Shown: positions 17,964-27,251, counted from the first letter of the stretch. The stretch: 64,000 bases of DNA from Clostridiisalibacter paucivorans DSM 22131 (GCF_000620125.1 NZ_JHVL01000014.1:1-64000), one strand, 5' to 3'. Numbers and translations: made by a program. The notes: generated by a model not told the origin, from the sequence alone.

Positions 17964-19346
17964 GTGGTAGCAAAATATGTACCGGAACCATTTAGAATCA
18001 AAATGGTAGAGACTATAAAAATGCTCAGTCGTGAGGAAAGGGAACAGAAGATTGCCGAGGCAAAGTATAATACATTTAATCTCAAGGGGGAGGATGTATA
18101 TATTGACTTATTGACAGATAGCGGAACAAATGCTATGAGTCAAGAGCAATGGGCTGGTGTTATGAGAGGCGATGAAGCATATGCAGGGGGATCAAGCTAT
18201 TATAAGCTTATAGACGCAGCTCAAGATATCTTTGGCTATAAATATATACAACCAGTACACCAAGGTCGTGCAGCAGAAAAGGTCCTTTTTGGTCTATTGA
18301 TGAAAGAGGGTCAGTACTCTATTTCAAACATGCATTTTGATACAACAAGGGCCCATGTAGAATTAGCAGGGGGAAGGGCTATTGATTGTGTTGTTCCTGA
18401 AGCTGGAGATCCATCTAAAAGGGTACCATTTAAAGGAAATATGGATGTAGAGAAATTAGAATCTTTGATTAAGAAATACGGTGCAGATAAGATTGCTGTT
18501 GTTATTATGACAATAACAAATAATTCTGCTGGTGGTCAGCCAGTATCTATAAAAAATATGAAAGAAACATCTAAAATCTGTAAAAAACATGGTATAAAGT
18601 TATGTATTGATGCTGCTCGTTATGCAGAAAATGTCTATTTTATCAAGCAAAGGGAAAAAGGATATGAAGATAAATCTGTCAAAGAAATCATAAAGGAAAT
18701 ATTTGGTTATGCAGATATGTTTACTATGAGTGCTAAGAAAGATGCCATTGTAAATATGGGAGGATTAGTTGGAATTAAAGATGATGAAAAATTGTTCCAA
18801 GATTGTAAGGGGCGCACTATTTCCTTTGAGGGTTTTGTCACCTATGGTGGTCTTTCAGGTCGTGAACTTGAAAGTTTAGCAATTGGACTTTATGAAGGAA
18901 TCGATGAAAATTATTTGAGGTATCGCATTGGTCAAATGGAGTATTTAGCCAGTCGTCTTGATGAAGCTGGGATAACATATCAATCACCAGTGGGAGGGCA
19001 TGGTGTATTTGTAGATGCAAAGGCTATGTTCCCCCATATTCCATATTATGAGTTTCCAGGGCAAGCCCTTGCCATTGAACTGTATAAGGAAGCAGGTATC
19101 CGTACATGTGATATAGGTTCTTATATGCTGGGGAATGATCCCGATACAGGGGAACAGCTACATGCTGATTTTGAGTTTACACGATTAGCAATACCACGAA
19201 GGGTTTATACACAGGCCCATATCGATGTCATGGCTGATGCATTGATAGCAATTAAAGATAGGGCAAGTGAAGTGAAGGGCTATAGAATTACATGGGAACC
19301 ACCTATTCTTAGACATTTTCAAGCAAGTTTAAAGCCAATTAAGTAA
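17964..19346 (+). CDS. tnaA: Tryptophanase (tryptophan indole-lyase)
   Basis: 460 residues, PLP-dependent beta-eliminating lyase family: [39 protein letters not shown] and [15 protein letters not shown], whose second Lys (K259) should hold PLP. Two positions that separate tryptophanase from tyrosine phenol-lyase both favour tryptophanase: Asp126 in FDTT (Asp137 in E. coli TnaA, Thr in the phenol-lyase) and His451 in RHF (His463 in TnaA, Phe in the phenol-lyase). The expected reaction is L-tryptophan to indole, pyruvate and ammonia. GTG start with GGGGAGGGG 6 bases upstream. Co-transcription with ridA is likely. No TnaC-like leader was recognised. Confidence 0.85.
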   Translation: MVAKYVPEPFRIKMVETIKMLSREEREQKIAEAKYNTFNLKGEDVYIDLLTDSGTNAMSQEQWAGVMRGDEAYAGGSSYYKLIDAAQDIFGYKYIQPVHQGRAAEKVLFGLLMKEGQYSISNMHFDTTRAHVELAGGRAIDCVVPEAGDPSKRVPFKGNMDVEKLESLIKKYGADKIAVVIMTITNNSAGGQPVSIKNMKETSKICKKHGIKLCIDAARYAENVYFIKQREKGYEDKSVKEIIKEIFGYADMFTMSAKKDAIVNMGGLVGIKDDEKLFQDCKGRTISFEGFVTYGGLSGRELESLAIGLYEGIDENYLRYRIGQMEYLASRLDEAGITYQSPVGGHGVFVDAKAMFPHIPYYEFPGQALAIELYKEAGIRTCDIGSYMLGNDPDTGEQLHADFEFTRLAIPRRVYTQAHIDVMADALIAIKDRASEVKGYRITWEPPILRHFQASLKPIK

Positions 19347-19373
19347 AGAAAAATTAAATAAAGATATAAGTAT

Positions 19374-19447
19374 AGTTAGTGGTTAGTAGTTGATGGTTGA
19401 AATTCTATGGATTTTATCATTAAATTACTTACTACTAACTTTTTTAT
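19374..19447. repeat. Dispersed GTTAGTAG repeat, hairpin-forming copy
   Basis: The left arm contains GTTAGTGGTTAGTAG, the core TTGATGGTTGAAATTCTATGG, and the right arm TTACTACTAACTTTTTTA, the inverse of the left arm. It may end tnaA transcripts. Between it and the promoter at 19650 (19448-19649) I see no gene. Confidence 0.6.
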
Positions 19448-19649
19448 TTTTCAATAAATTTTGTGAAACATTTTTTGTTTTACACCTTGGTTATAACTAT
19501 ATATTTGGCAATAATCTGAGAATATAACTTAGAGTAAAATTATTGTAGGTAAAATTACAAAAAATAAAAAAAGAGTTCCTCTAGATGTGGGAAATCTCTA
19601 TTTTATAAAAACCTACAGCAACTTCACACTATCCTTTAGATTGAATTTG

Positions 19650-19678
19650 TTGACATACTATGATGGCAGTGCTATACT
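19650..19678 (+). promoter_or_regulatory. Sigma-A promoter of the cobalamin riboswitch transcript
   Basis: TTGACA (19650-19655), a 17-base spacer and TATACT (19673-19678). Transcription would start near 19685, just ahead of the riboswitch. Confidence 0.75.
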
Positions 19679-19711
19679 TGATTTATACTAATAAAAAACT
19701 AAATACTATGA

Positions 19712-19912
19712 CTATTGGTTTGATGTATGTAATTACATCAATTAAAAGGGAAGTTGGTGAAAATCCAACACGGTCCCGCCACTGTTAAAGTTAATAAAGC
19801 TTCATTGCCACTGTGCTGATGCATGGGAAGGGAAGTTTTATGTTTATACTTAAGTCAGGAGACCTGCCAATAGTAGATGCGCTGTTATTTCCACGAGGAT
19901 GGGAAGGTGTTA
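19712..19912 (+). ncRNA. Cobalamin (adenosylcobalamin) riboswitch
   Basis: The conserved blocks appear in order: AAAAGGGAAGTTGGTG, AAAATCCAACACGGTCCCGC, CACTGT, GCCACTGTG, ATGGGAAGGG, and AAGTCAGGAGACCTGCC (19852-19868), then CACGAGGATGGGAAGGTG. This is the B12 box architecture. It has its own promoter and is followed by a terminator at 19948, so control is probably by transcription termination. The next gene (20041) is not a known B12-related gene, which is unusual. Confidence 0.92.
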
Positions 19913-19947
19913 TAAAAATTGAAGTAATTTTTCAATTTGACTATAAT

Positions 19948-19977
19948 ACCCTTTTGATGAAAAAGGGTTTTGTTTTT
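19948..19977 (+). terminator. Terminator of the cobalamin riboswitch expression platform
   Basis: ACCCTTTT and AAAAGGGT pair around a short loop and are followed by TTTGTTTTT. It lies between the aptamer and the gene at 20041. Confidence 0.8.
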
Positions 19978-20040
19978 AGTGAAAATAACTAGCACATAGG
20001 CTGGTTTTTTTATTTTGTCAAATGGGAAAGGGAGGGATAT

Positions 20041-20364
20041 ATGGTGATTAAAAAATTTTATGCAAGTTTGAATATATTATATTTAAAGATGTATCAATAT
20101 GAAAAATATATAAGAAAAGATTTCATAGATGATATTATTGATCAAATAAATAAAGACTTGGAGTTAATTGAGAAAAAATATGCTGAAGAAATGGATATAT
20201 GTTCAATAACATTAAGTGATATTTTTTCAATGAGTGTTATCAATACTGCATTTAATCATGATTTAGGCACTGAAATCATAGAGACTCAACTGTATTGTGA
20301 CTTGAACAAAGTAAATAAGTTGAGAAAAGAGATTTTTAAAGCACCTTATAAGCTTGTTAGTTAA
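20041..20364 (+). CDS. Small hypothetical protein downstream of a B12 riboswitch
   Basis: 107 residues, not recognised. The protein is hydrophilic, with no signal peptide or membrane helix. It looks largely helical, with a coiled-coil-like stretch (DIIDQINKDLELIEKKYAEEMD, split as DIIDQINKDLE then LIEKKYAEEMD). Two Cys are present (in DICSIT and LYCDLN) without a metal-binding pattern. GGGAGGG precedes the ATG. It is the only gene between the cobalamin riboswitch and its own terminator at 20396, so it should be expressed when cobalamin is scarce. It could be a B12-linked protein of unknown role or the remnant of a replaced target gene. Confidence 0.6.
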   Translation: MVIKKFYASLNILYLKMYQYEKYIRKDFIDDIIDQINKDLELIEKKYAEEMDICSITLSDIFSMSVINTAFNHDLGTEIIETQLYCDLNKVNKLRKEIFKAPYKLVS

Positions 20365-20395
20365 ATAATTACATAAATTTTTAATATCATTCATT

Positions 20396-20446
20396 AAGAA
20401 TCCTTTTGATGTGTTAAGCATTAGCAGAAAGGATTCTTTATTTTTA
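20396..20446 (+). terminator. Rho-independent terminator
   Basis: AAGAATCCTTT pairs with AAAGGATTCTT (20428-20438), followed by a T-rich tail. It closes the orphan gene under the cobalamin riboswitch. Confidence 0.75.
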
Positions 20447-20580
20447 TAGAATATTTTGGTTGGTATAAATATATAGTTTTTGGTTGGAGACATTTATTAG
20501 ATTAATTATTATAATAAATATGTGTAAGAAATGAGAAAGGGGATTTATATTTCAGTAAATACTATAATAGGGGGGTAAAA

Positions 20581-21195
20581 ATGTTTGGATTTTTAGCACA
20601 TGGATTTATGTTGGGATTAGCCTATGTGGCACCAATAGGAATGCAGAACCTTTATGTAATAAATACTGCAATTAGTGAAGAAAAAGTAAGGGCATATAAA
20701 GTTGCACTTATAGTAATTTTATTTGATATTTCCTTGGCATTGGCATGTTTTTTTGGTATGGGTTTATTGATGGACAGGTCTCAATTATTAAAAACAATAG
20801 TATTATTGGTTGGAAGTTTAGCAGTTATATATATTGGTATAATACTTATAAAAAGTAAACCAGAGACTAATAATGAAATCGATACAAATAAGTCTTTATT
20901 GCAGATAGCATCCACATGTTTTGCAGTTACTTGGCTCAATCCTCAAGCATTGATAGATGGCTCATTGCTTTTGGGAGGATTTAGAGCTTCTCTTCCTGTA
21001 GAGGGTTCAAGGCTTTTTATATTAGGGGTTTGTCTGGCATCATTTTTGTGGTTTAGTGGATTAACCACTATAGTTTCAATATTTAAGAATAAATTTAATG
21101 ATAGAGTGATAAAGGTAATTAATATTGTATGCGGTAGTATTATTATATATTATGGCTTGAAGTTGGGTTATAGTTTTATAAGTACATTTTTTTAG
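20581..21195 (+). CDS. LysE/ArgO-type amino acid exporter
   Basis: 204 residues with six hydrophobic helices and the LysE signature near the N-terminus: GLAYVAPIGMQNLYVINTA, where Gly-x-Gln-Asn is the family hallmark. WLNPQALIDGS in the second half is also characteristic. Such proteins export basic amino acids (lysine, arginine) when intracellular levels rise. Here a MocR-type regulator gene follows after about 80 bases on the same strand and may belong to the same unit. The substrate is inferred from the family. Confidence 0.85.
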   Translation: MFGFLAHGFMLGLAYVAPIGMQNLYVINTAISEEKVRAYKVALIVILFDISLALACFFGMGLLMDRSQLLKTIVLLVGSLAVIYIGIILIKSKPETNNEIDTNKSLLQIASTCFAVTWLNPQALIDGSLLLGGFRASLPVEGSRLFILGVCLASFLWFSGLTTIVSIFKNKFNDRVIKVINIVCGSIIIYYGLKLGYSFISTFF

Positions 21196-21276
21196 ATTTT
21201 GACTTATATTGAGCAAAAACTATTGTATACTAATTAAAAGATTGTTTGAGCAGTATTTCGCTTCAGAGGTGATATA

Positions 21277-22725
21277 ATGACAAATATAAATTGGAAACCA
21301 AATAGAGATTTAGATATACCTGTTTACAGACAAATAATAGATTATATTAAAGATAAAATATCTGATGGAGAGTGGGACGTAGGATTTAAATTACCAACCC
21401 AAAGACAGTTAGCAACACTATTCGATGTAAACAGGAGCACAATTATTGAGGCATTAGATGAGTTAAAGGGAGAGGGAATAATAGAATCTAGAGGTAGTGG
21501 GGGTACTATTATTGTTAATAATACTTGGTCATTATTGACTTCTACACCACCCCCAAATTGGTATGAATATATAGAAGCAGGTATTCACAGGCCTAATTTG
21601 CCTACTATTCAGCTAATAAATAAGTTAGAGTATCACCGTGATATAATTAGATTGGGGACAGGAGAGTTATCTCCAGAACTATTTCCACGGGAAATGTTCA
21701 GTGAGGTGTTAATGAAGATATCAAAGAAAATATATTCTCTGGGGTATGAAGAGCCTAAAGGGCTATTGTATTTGAGAAAAGTATTGAGTGAGTATCTAAA
21801 GAGATATGGCATATATGTTTCCCCAGAATCTATATTAATAGTTTCTGGTTCTTTACAGGCTCTACAATTAATATCTTTGGGCATTTTGCATCCTGGTTCT
21901 AGGGTATTTATAGAAAATTTATCTTATTTAAAGTCTCTTCATGTTTTTCAGTCTGCTGGAATGAATTTAAAGGGAATTTCAATGGATAATCAAGGTGCGA
22001 TACCCAATGAAGTTGTATCGAGAAATAGAAATAATATGGCACTTCTATATACAATACCCACATTTCACAATCCAACGGGAATAACTATGACAAAAAAGAG
22101 ACGGGAAGAGATATTAAAAAGGTGTGAAAGTGAAAGGGTGCCTATTATAGAAGATGATGTATATAGAGAACTTTGGTTAGATAAAGAGCCTCCAAATGCT
22201 ATAAAAAGTATGGACAGCAAAGGAATAGTATTATATATGGGAAGTATATCAAAGTCATTGTCGGCAGGATTGAGGATAGGGTGGTTAGTGGGACCAGAAT
22301 CAGTTATAGAAAGACTGGGAGACATAAAGATGCAGACAGATTATGGATCTAGTTCTCTGGCACAATGGGCATTAGCACACTGGATTGACAGTGGGTTATA
22401 TGATGAATATTTACATCAAGTAAGGAAAGAGTTGAGGATTAGAAGAAAAGTAGCACTTGAAGCCCTTGACAAATATTTTTCAGATATAGCTACTTGGCAA
22501 AAACCAAAGGGTGGATTTTATATATGGACAAAACTTAATAAAAAGGTGTCAATAAACAACTTGTTTTCTGAAGCATTAAAAGAAAATTTGTTGATAAATC
22601 CTGGAAAGATATATGGTTTTTCCAATAATCAATATTTAAGGATTTCATATTCATATGCTTCATTGAGTGATTTGGATAAAGGATTAAAGAGGCTTGCATT
22701 TTTAGTAAAGAAAGCTAGTAAATAA
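21277..22725 (+). CDS. MocR/PdxR-type regulator (GntR HTH fused to aminotransferase fold)
   Basis: 482 residues. The N-terminal GntR winged helix (about 10-75) includes PVYRQIIDYIKDKISDGEWDVGFKLPTQRQLATLFDVNRSTI. The rest is a fold-type I aminotransferase domain with IPTFHNPTGITM, EDDVYRELW and the PLP Lys in YMGSISKSLSAGLRIGW. MocR proteins use PLP or an amino acid adduct as effector and usually regulate PLP synthesis, GABA, taurine or amino acid transport genes. PdxST is not nearby. The neighbours are LysE upstream and a nitroreductase 18 bases downstream, so one of them may be the target. Confidence 0.9.
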   Translation: MTNINWKPNRDLDIPVYRQIIDYIKDKISDGEWDVGFKLPTQRQLATLFDVNRSTIIEALDELKGEGIIESRGSGGTIIVNNTWSLLTSTPPPNWYEYIEAGIHRPNLPTIQLINKLEYHRDIIRLGTGELSPELFPREMFSEVLMKISKKIYSLGYEEPKGLLYLRKVLSEYLKRYGIYVSPESILIVSGSLQALQLISLGILHPGSRVFIENLSYLKSLHVFQSAGMNLKGISMDNQGAIPNEVVSRNRNNMALLYTIPTFHNPTGITMTKKRREEILKRCESERVPIIEDDVYRELWLDKEPPNAIKSMDSKGIVLYMGSISKSLSAGLRIGWLVGPESVIERLGDIKMQTDYGSSSLAQWALAHWIDSGLYDEYLHQVRKELRIRRKVALEALDKYFSDIATWQKPKGGFYIWTKLNKKVSINNLFSEALKENLLINPGKIYGFSNNQYLRISYSYASLSDLDKGLKRLAFLVKKASK

Positions 22726-22742
22726 AAATGGAGGGATGATTT

Positions 22743-23267
22743 ATGTTAGATATTTTAAAAAAGAGGAGGAGCATTCGGAAATTTAAAACAGAGAAAGTTG
22801 AAAGGGAAAAAATAGATAAATTAATGAAGGCAGCCCTTTTATCACCAAGTTCAAAAAATAAGAAGCCTTGGGAATTTATTATTATTACAGATGAGAGCAT
22901 ATTAGAAAAGCTTTCCAAAGCTAAAGAACATGGAGGATTATTTTTAAAGGGTGCACCATTGGGCATTGTAATTTTAGGAGATGAAGAAAAAAGTGATGTA
23001 TGGGTAGAAGATACTTCTATTGCATCTATACTTATTCAGATGGAAGCAGAATCTATAGGACTTGGCTCATGTTGGATACAAATAAGAGAAAGACAACATG
23101 GCTTGGGAAAAACAGCAGAAGAATATATTCAACAAATATTAAATGTGCCTAAAAATAAGAGGATAGAGTGTATTATTGCAGTGGGATATCCCGATGAACA
23201 AAAATCTCCCCATACTGAAGAAGAATTGAGATTTGACAAGGTATATATGAATAAGTATAGGATATAA
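22743..23267 (+). CDS. Nitroreductase-family FMN oxidoreductase
   Basis: 174 residues. The nitroreductase fold shows in the N-terminal KKRRSIRKFKTEKVEREKIDKLMKAALLSPSSKNKKPWEF (phosphate-binding RRSIR and SPSSKN) and the C-terminal IIAVGYPDE. The GLGSCWIQIRER segment is typical of the family. Members reduce nitro groups, quinones or flavins with NAD(P)H and bound FMN; the substrate cannot be told. It starts 18 bases after the MocR gene with GGAGGGATGA, so they are probably one operon. Confidence 0.88.
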   Translation: MLDILKKRRSIRKFKTEKVEREKIDKLMKAALLSPSSKNKKPWEFIIITDESILEKLSKAKEHGGLFLKGAPLGIVILGDEEKSDVWVEDTSIASILIQMEAESIGLGSCWIQIRERQHGLGKTAEEYIQQILNVPKNKRIECIIAVGYPDEQKSPHTEEELRFDKVYMNKYRI

Positions 23268-23288
23268 TTAGGGTATAAAAAGATAAAA

Positions 23289-23360
23289 AAGTTAGTAGCT
23301 AGTAGGTATTAGTTATTAGTTGATGGTGGGAATCCTTAGGGATTCCTATTTTTATATAGA
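23289..23360. repeat. Dispersed GTTAGTAG repeat copy
   Basis: It begins GTTAGTAGCTAGTAGG, continues with the TAGTTGATGGTGGGAATCC core and ends GGATTCCTATTTTTATA, so only the inner hairpin (GGAATCC/GGATTCC) is left and the right arm is missing. The remainder to 23538 shows no gene. Confidence 0.55.
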
Positions 23361-23538
23361 TAAAATATTCACATTTAAGTAAAGGGTACTATTTACCAAT
23401 AGAAATTAATATTATAGAATACTGTATGTTGTCATTGGGAATTCTTACCTGCTAGATAGCTGCATTATCAAGTAATAATTATTTTTATAGAGCTACATAA
23501 AACAAAAGATAAAGTACATAAGAAGTGGAGGTGTATTA

Positions 23539-23934
23539 ATGTTTAAGATATTTGGCGATAAAGAATCAAAAATGGTTACATATGAGGATGCTATAAAAAC
23601 CATAAAGACAGTAACAAATGCATTCATTGGACTTGCCATGATACAATTTCTATTTTTAGTAGTATTTTTACAGAATTATGGTGCTATTTTAGATGTTTTA
23701 GTGTTGGTGATATTGTCATTAATATTAAAGAAGTTTCCAAATATGCTGTGTGCAGTATTGTTATTTTTACTTAGCTTAGGTGGATTGATAGTGACGGCTA
23801 TGAATAAATTTGGTATGGGTCAAGGGGGAAAGAATATATATTTAGCATTGTTATTGGTAGTTATTAGTATGAAGGGCATTAAGGCTACTTGGCTTATTAG
23901 AAAATTTAAAAAAGAAGCTAAGGCTGAGGTGTAA
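23539..23934 (+). CDS. Small membrane protein, unknown
   Basis: 131 residues with three to four hydrophobic helices (about 25-48, 52-66, 72-90, 98-112), a short soluble N-terminus (MFKIFGDKESKMVTYEDAIK) and a basic C-terminal tail. No family recognised. A strong ribosome site (GGAGGTG) precedes the ATG. It lies about 110 bases before the VCBS-like protein, with no terminator evident between them. Confidence 0.55.
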   Translation: MFKIFGDKESKMVTYEDAIKTIKTVTNAFIGLAMIQFLFLVVFLQNYGAILDVLVLVILSLILKKFPNMLCAVLLFLLSLGGLIVTAMNKFGMGQGGKNIYLALLLVVISMKGIKATWLIRKFKKEAKAEV

Positions 23935-24041
23935 AAGATAACGGAATAGTGTTTTGGTATCTATAGATAATGAAAAAAACATTTTTTTTATTATAGCATA
24001 GGATAGTAGTAAATATGGAATTTTAAAAGGAGAGTAATATT

Positions 24042-24737
24042 ATGAATTCTATGGTAGTATCCTTTGCTAGAGGAGATGTAAATGGTGATAGAATCCCAGA
24101 TAATGTATATCTTACAGGAACTAAAACTCCCGACAGTCCCTTTGTACAAAATATTAACCTTGTAATTCAAGACGGAAGAACAGGTATGATTGATCGCATT
24201 CCCCTTGAGACTGATGCAGGATATAATCCAACACTGACTTTAAGAGATTTTACTGGAGATAGAGTGAAAGATATACTGATAGGTATTAACTCAGGAGGAA
24301 GTGGAGGAATTATGTATTATTACATCTATTCATATTTAATGAATAGACCTAGGTTATTGTTCGACTACAATGTATTCAATGAAACATATAAATATGATGT
24401 TAATTATAAAGATTATTATAAGGTTGAAGTAGTAAATGTTACAAATCAAATCAAATACTTGATTGACATATCCAACAAAGGAAAGGATTATTTAGATGAA
24501 ATATATGATGACAATGGCAAACTAAAAAGGCCTATAGAAGGTTTTGTAAATCCCATAAGTGGTCTTTACCCAGTAGATTTTGATTCCGATGGAGTATATG
24601 AGCTGCTAATTTATCAAAGGATTGCAGGTAGATATAATGCAGATGCTTTGGGATATATCCAGACAACTTTAGATTGGGATAGGGATAAATTTAGCCTATG
24701 GAATCAAGATTTAGCTATTTTTGGAACAGAAATATGA
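24042..24737 (+). CDS. FG-GAP/VCBS-type repeat protein, unknown role
   Basis: 231 residues, no signal peptide. Three Asp-rich calcium-loop-like repeats are visible: GDVNGDRIPDNVYL (about 9-22), DFTGDRVKDILIG (about 67-79) and DFDSDGVYELLIY (about 189-201). These resemble the blades of FG-GAP or VCBS proteins found in sporulating Firmicutes. The lack of a secretion signal suggests a cytoplasmic, spore-associated or non-classically placed protein. Function unknown. A perfect palindromic terminator follows at once. Confidence 0.65.
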   Translation: MNSMVVSFARGDVNGDRIPDNVYLTGTKTPDSPFVQNINLVIQDGRTGMIDRIPLETDAGYNPTLTLRDFTGDRVKDILIGINSGGSGGIMYYYIYSYLMNRPRLLFDYNVFNETYKYDVNYKDYYKVEVVNVTNQIKYLIDISNKGKDYLDEIYDDNGKLKRPIEGFVNPISGLYPVDFDSDGVYELLIYQRIAGRYNADALGYIQTTLDWDRDKFSLWNQDLAIFGTEI

Positions 24738-24772
24738 AAAATAACACGGAATATTCCGTGTTATTTTTTATA
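24737..24772. terminator. Bidirectional terminator
   Basis: AAAAATAACACGGAA and its complement form a perfect 15-bp stem with a TA centre, between the VCBS-like gene and the convergent feoB, whose stop it overlaps. Confidence 0.85.
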
Positions 24773-26915
24773 TTAACCCCAATACCTTTACACCTTGAGC
24801 TACAATAAAACATAATACAATGCCTGTAATAGTTGGTATTATTAACGATAACCCAGTCCATTTCCAACTCTGAGTTTCTTTATGAATAGTCCACAGAGTT
24901 GTGCCGCAGGGCCAATGATTTAAAGAGAACAACATTACACAAACAGCGGTTAACCAAGTCCATCCGTTATCAATAAATAATTGTTTCATTTCATTTAAAC
25001 TTTCTAATTCCAACATAGCACCCTTAGACATATAGCTCATTATTAATATTGGAATAACTATCTCATTAGCAGGTAAACCCAGAATAAATGCCATTATAAT
25101 ATATCCGTCCATTCCAATAAGTCTTCCAAAGGGGTCTAAAAATTCAGCACAATGGGTTAGGAGGCTTATATTATTAATAGATATATTTGCCATAATCCAT
25201 ATAACTAATCCAGCAGGTGCTGCAATTATTATAGCCCTTCCCAATACAAATAGAGTACGGTCAAATATGGAATGCACAATTATCCTTCCAATTTGAGGTT
25301 TTCTATAAGGGGGAAGTTCCAATGTAAATGAGGAAGGCAGACCCTTCAAAATTGTTTTAGATAATATTTTAGATATAAATAGAGTGATTAATACGCCTAG
25401 TATAATAGTAGCTAATACTGCTAAAGTAGCTTTAACAGAACTAAATGTACCACTAGTACCAGCTATAAAGATAGTGGCAAGGGCAATAAGTGTGGGAAAT
25501 CTACCATTACATGGGACGAAATTATTAGTAATAATTGCAATTAACCGTTCTCTGGGAGAATCAATGATTCTACAGGAGATAATACCAGCAGCATTACATC
25601 CAAACCCCATACACATGGTTAATGCTTGCTTTCCATGGGCGCACGCTTTTTTAAAGAAATTGTCTAAATTGAAAGCTACCCTTGGTAGATATCCTAAATC
25701 TTCAAGTAGAGTAAATAATGGAAAAAATATAGCCATTGGGGGAAGCATTACTGATATTACCCATGCTAAGGTACGATAGCAACCCAATACTAATATATCA
25801 TGTATCCATATAGGGGTACCCATATTGTTGAGCAATATACTTAATTTACTTTCGACCCAGAAGAGTCCATTGGCTAACATAGCTGATGGAACATTGGCAC
25901 CTTTAATAGTAATCCAAAATACAATACCCAAAAGTGCTATCATAATGGGAATGCCTAAAAACCTAGAGGTCAGTATATTATCAATCTTTCTATCCAATTG
26001 ATTATAGGATTTATTATTAAAATGGACAACCTCATTGCTAATATTTTCAGCTGTCTTTACAATGCTTGAAACTATATAATCTCTTAAATTATCCTTAGAT
26101 ATATTTTTTTCTTGTAATTCAGTATTGATGGTTTGTAGATTTTGTTCTAATAATTTATTTTTAGATAGGTCAAAATTGAGATATTTATTCATTGATGCCA
26201 ATATAGAATCATTTCTATCTATTAGGCGAAGGGATGCCCATTTACTATTAATTTTATTATCTACTAAATTATTAACATGCTCTTCTATTAATGCAACAGA
26301 TTTTTCTATTGTATCATTGTAGATTATTGTTTTGGGATTAGTTTTGATATCTCCATTGGCTACTTTTTCTACTGTATCTTTCAACTCTTCTAATCCTTTA
26401 CCTTTTCTTGCGATAGTGCCCACCACTGGGACTCCCAGGAGCTCACTTAATTTATCAAGATCCAGATGAATTCTCTTTCTGGTAGCTTCATCCATAAGGT
26501 TTACACAAACCACTACTTTGTCTGTAATTTCCAATATTTGAAGAACTAAATTGAGATTCCTCTCTAAACAGGTAGCATCGGTCACAACTACTGTCGCATG
26601 GGGATTACCGAAACAAATAAAGTCTCTAGCTATTTCTTCTTCCACTGAATTTGCAAGCAAAGAGTATGTGCCAGGTAAATCTACTATGACATGATTTTTA
26701 TTATTATGGATATATTTACCTTGAGCATTGGTAACAGTCTTGCCGGGCCAATTTCCTGTATGCTGTTTAAGTCCTGTGAGAGTATTGAACACTGTGCTTT
26801 TACCAGTATTAGGATTACCTGCCAGTGCTATTACAATATCATCAGATGAGTCTAATTTTACTTTGAAACTTTCTTTTAGAGTGTTTAATCCTGTTGATTG
26901 ACTTGTTAAACCCAA
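24768..26915 (-). CDS. feoB: Ferrous iron transporter B
   Basis: 715 residues. The N-terminal G domain has G1 GNPNTGKST (about residue 33), G3 DLPGTYSL, G4 NLMDE, then a helical GDP-dissociation-inhibitor-like spacer to about residue 300. The membrane part has two Gate segments, including LEDLGYLPRVAF and CGFG-type MGFGCNAAGI, followed by PCNGRFPTLIAL. It imports Fe(II) across the membrane. TTG start supported by AAAGGAGG on the coding strand. It lies 14 bases after feoA in the same operon. Control is probably by the divergent MntR/DtxR-type regulator. Confidence 0.95.
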   Translation of the reverse strand: MGLTSQSTGLNTLKESFKVKLDSSDDIVIALAGNPNTGKSTVFNTLTGLKQHTGNWPGKTVTNAQGKYIHNNKNHVIVDLPGTYSLLANSVEEEIARDFICFGNPHATVVVTDATCLERNLNLVLQILEITDKVVVCVNLMDEATRKRIHLDLDKLSELLGVPVVGTIARKGKGLEELKDTVEKVANGDIKTNPKTIIYNDTIEKSVALIEEHVNNLVDNKINSKWASLRLIDRNDSILASMNKYLNFDLSKNKLLEQNLQTINTELQEKNISKDNLRDYIVSSIVKTAENISNEVVHFNNKSYNQLDRKIDNILTSRFLGIPIMIALLGIVFWITIKGANVPSAMLANGLFWVESKLSILLNNMGTPIWIHDILVLGCYRTLAWVISVMLPPMAIFFPLFTLLEDLGYLPRVAFNLDNFFKKACAHGKQALTMCMGFGCNAAGIISCRIIDSPRERLIAIITNNFVPCNGRFPTLIALATIFIAGTSGTFSSVKATLAVLATIILGVLITLFISKILSKTILKGLPSSFTLELPPYRKPQIGRIIVHSIFDRTLFVLGRAIIIAAPAGLVIWIMANISINNISLLTHCAEFLDPFGRLIGMDGYIIMAFILGLPANEIVIPILIMSYMSKGAMLELESLNEMKQLFIDNGWTWLTAVCVMLFSLNHWPCGTTLWTIHKETQSWKWTGLSLIIPTITGIVLCFIVAQGVKVLGLI

Positions 26916-26929
26916 TTATAAGACCTCCT

Positions 26930-27169
26930 TTAAATTGATTCAACGAAAATTTTTGAAGATTCTTCTGATCTTAGAGCTATTACAGCACCTCTAATTTCAT
27001 ATGCTATGGGATCGCCAGCAGGGCTTTTAGTTAAAGAGGTGATAGTTGTATCTTGAATTAAACCTAAATCTAACATTCTTCTGTGGGAATTTCCTTCCGC
27101 TATAATTTGTTTTACTTTACCAAGAGAACCAATAGGCAACTGATTTAATGGAATTAAATTTTTATTCAT
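26930..27169 (-). CDS. feoA: Ferrous iron transport protein A
   Basis: 79 residues with the SH3-like FeoA fold: IPLNQLPIGSLGKVKQIIAEGNSHRRMLDLGLI near the N-terminus, SPAGDPIAYEIRGAVIALRSEES toward the end. It is the small cytoplasmic partner of FeoB and the first gene of the operon. The promoter region contains the 33-bp inverted repeat at 27219-27251. Confidence 0.93.
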   Translation of the reverse strand: MNKNLIPLNQLPIGSLGKVKQIIAEGNSHRRMLDLGLIQDTTITSLTKSPAGDPIAYEIRGAVIALRSEESSKIFVESI

Positions 27170-27218
27170 AAGAAAAATCTCCTTTTTTCAATAATTTTTT
27201 ATTTGTTTGTTTCATAAG

Positions 27219-27251
27219 TTAGTTATAGGAAACTTTATTTCCTATAACTAA
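27219..27251. promoter_or_regulatory. Perfect inverted repeat between feoA and the MntR/DtxR-type gene
   Basis: Arms TTAGTTATAGGAAA (27219-27232) and TTTCCTATAACTAA (27238-27251) are exact reverse complements separated by 5 bases. It lies in the divergent promoter region, so it is the likely operator for the metalloregulator and would couple feoAB with its own expression. Confidence 0.75.

Noticed and set aside
17964-19346. Tyrosine phenol-lyase identity for the beta-eliminating lyase
   Set aside because: Asp126 and His451 match the tryptophanase-type residues, whereas the phenol-lyase has Thr and Phe at those sites.
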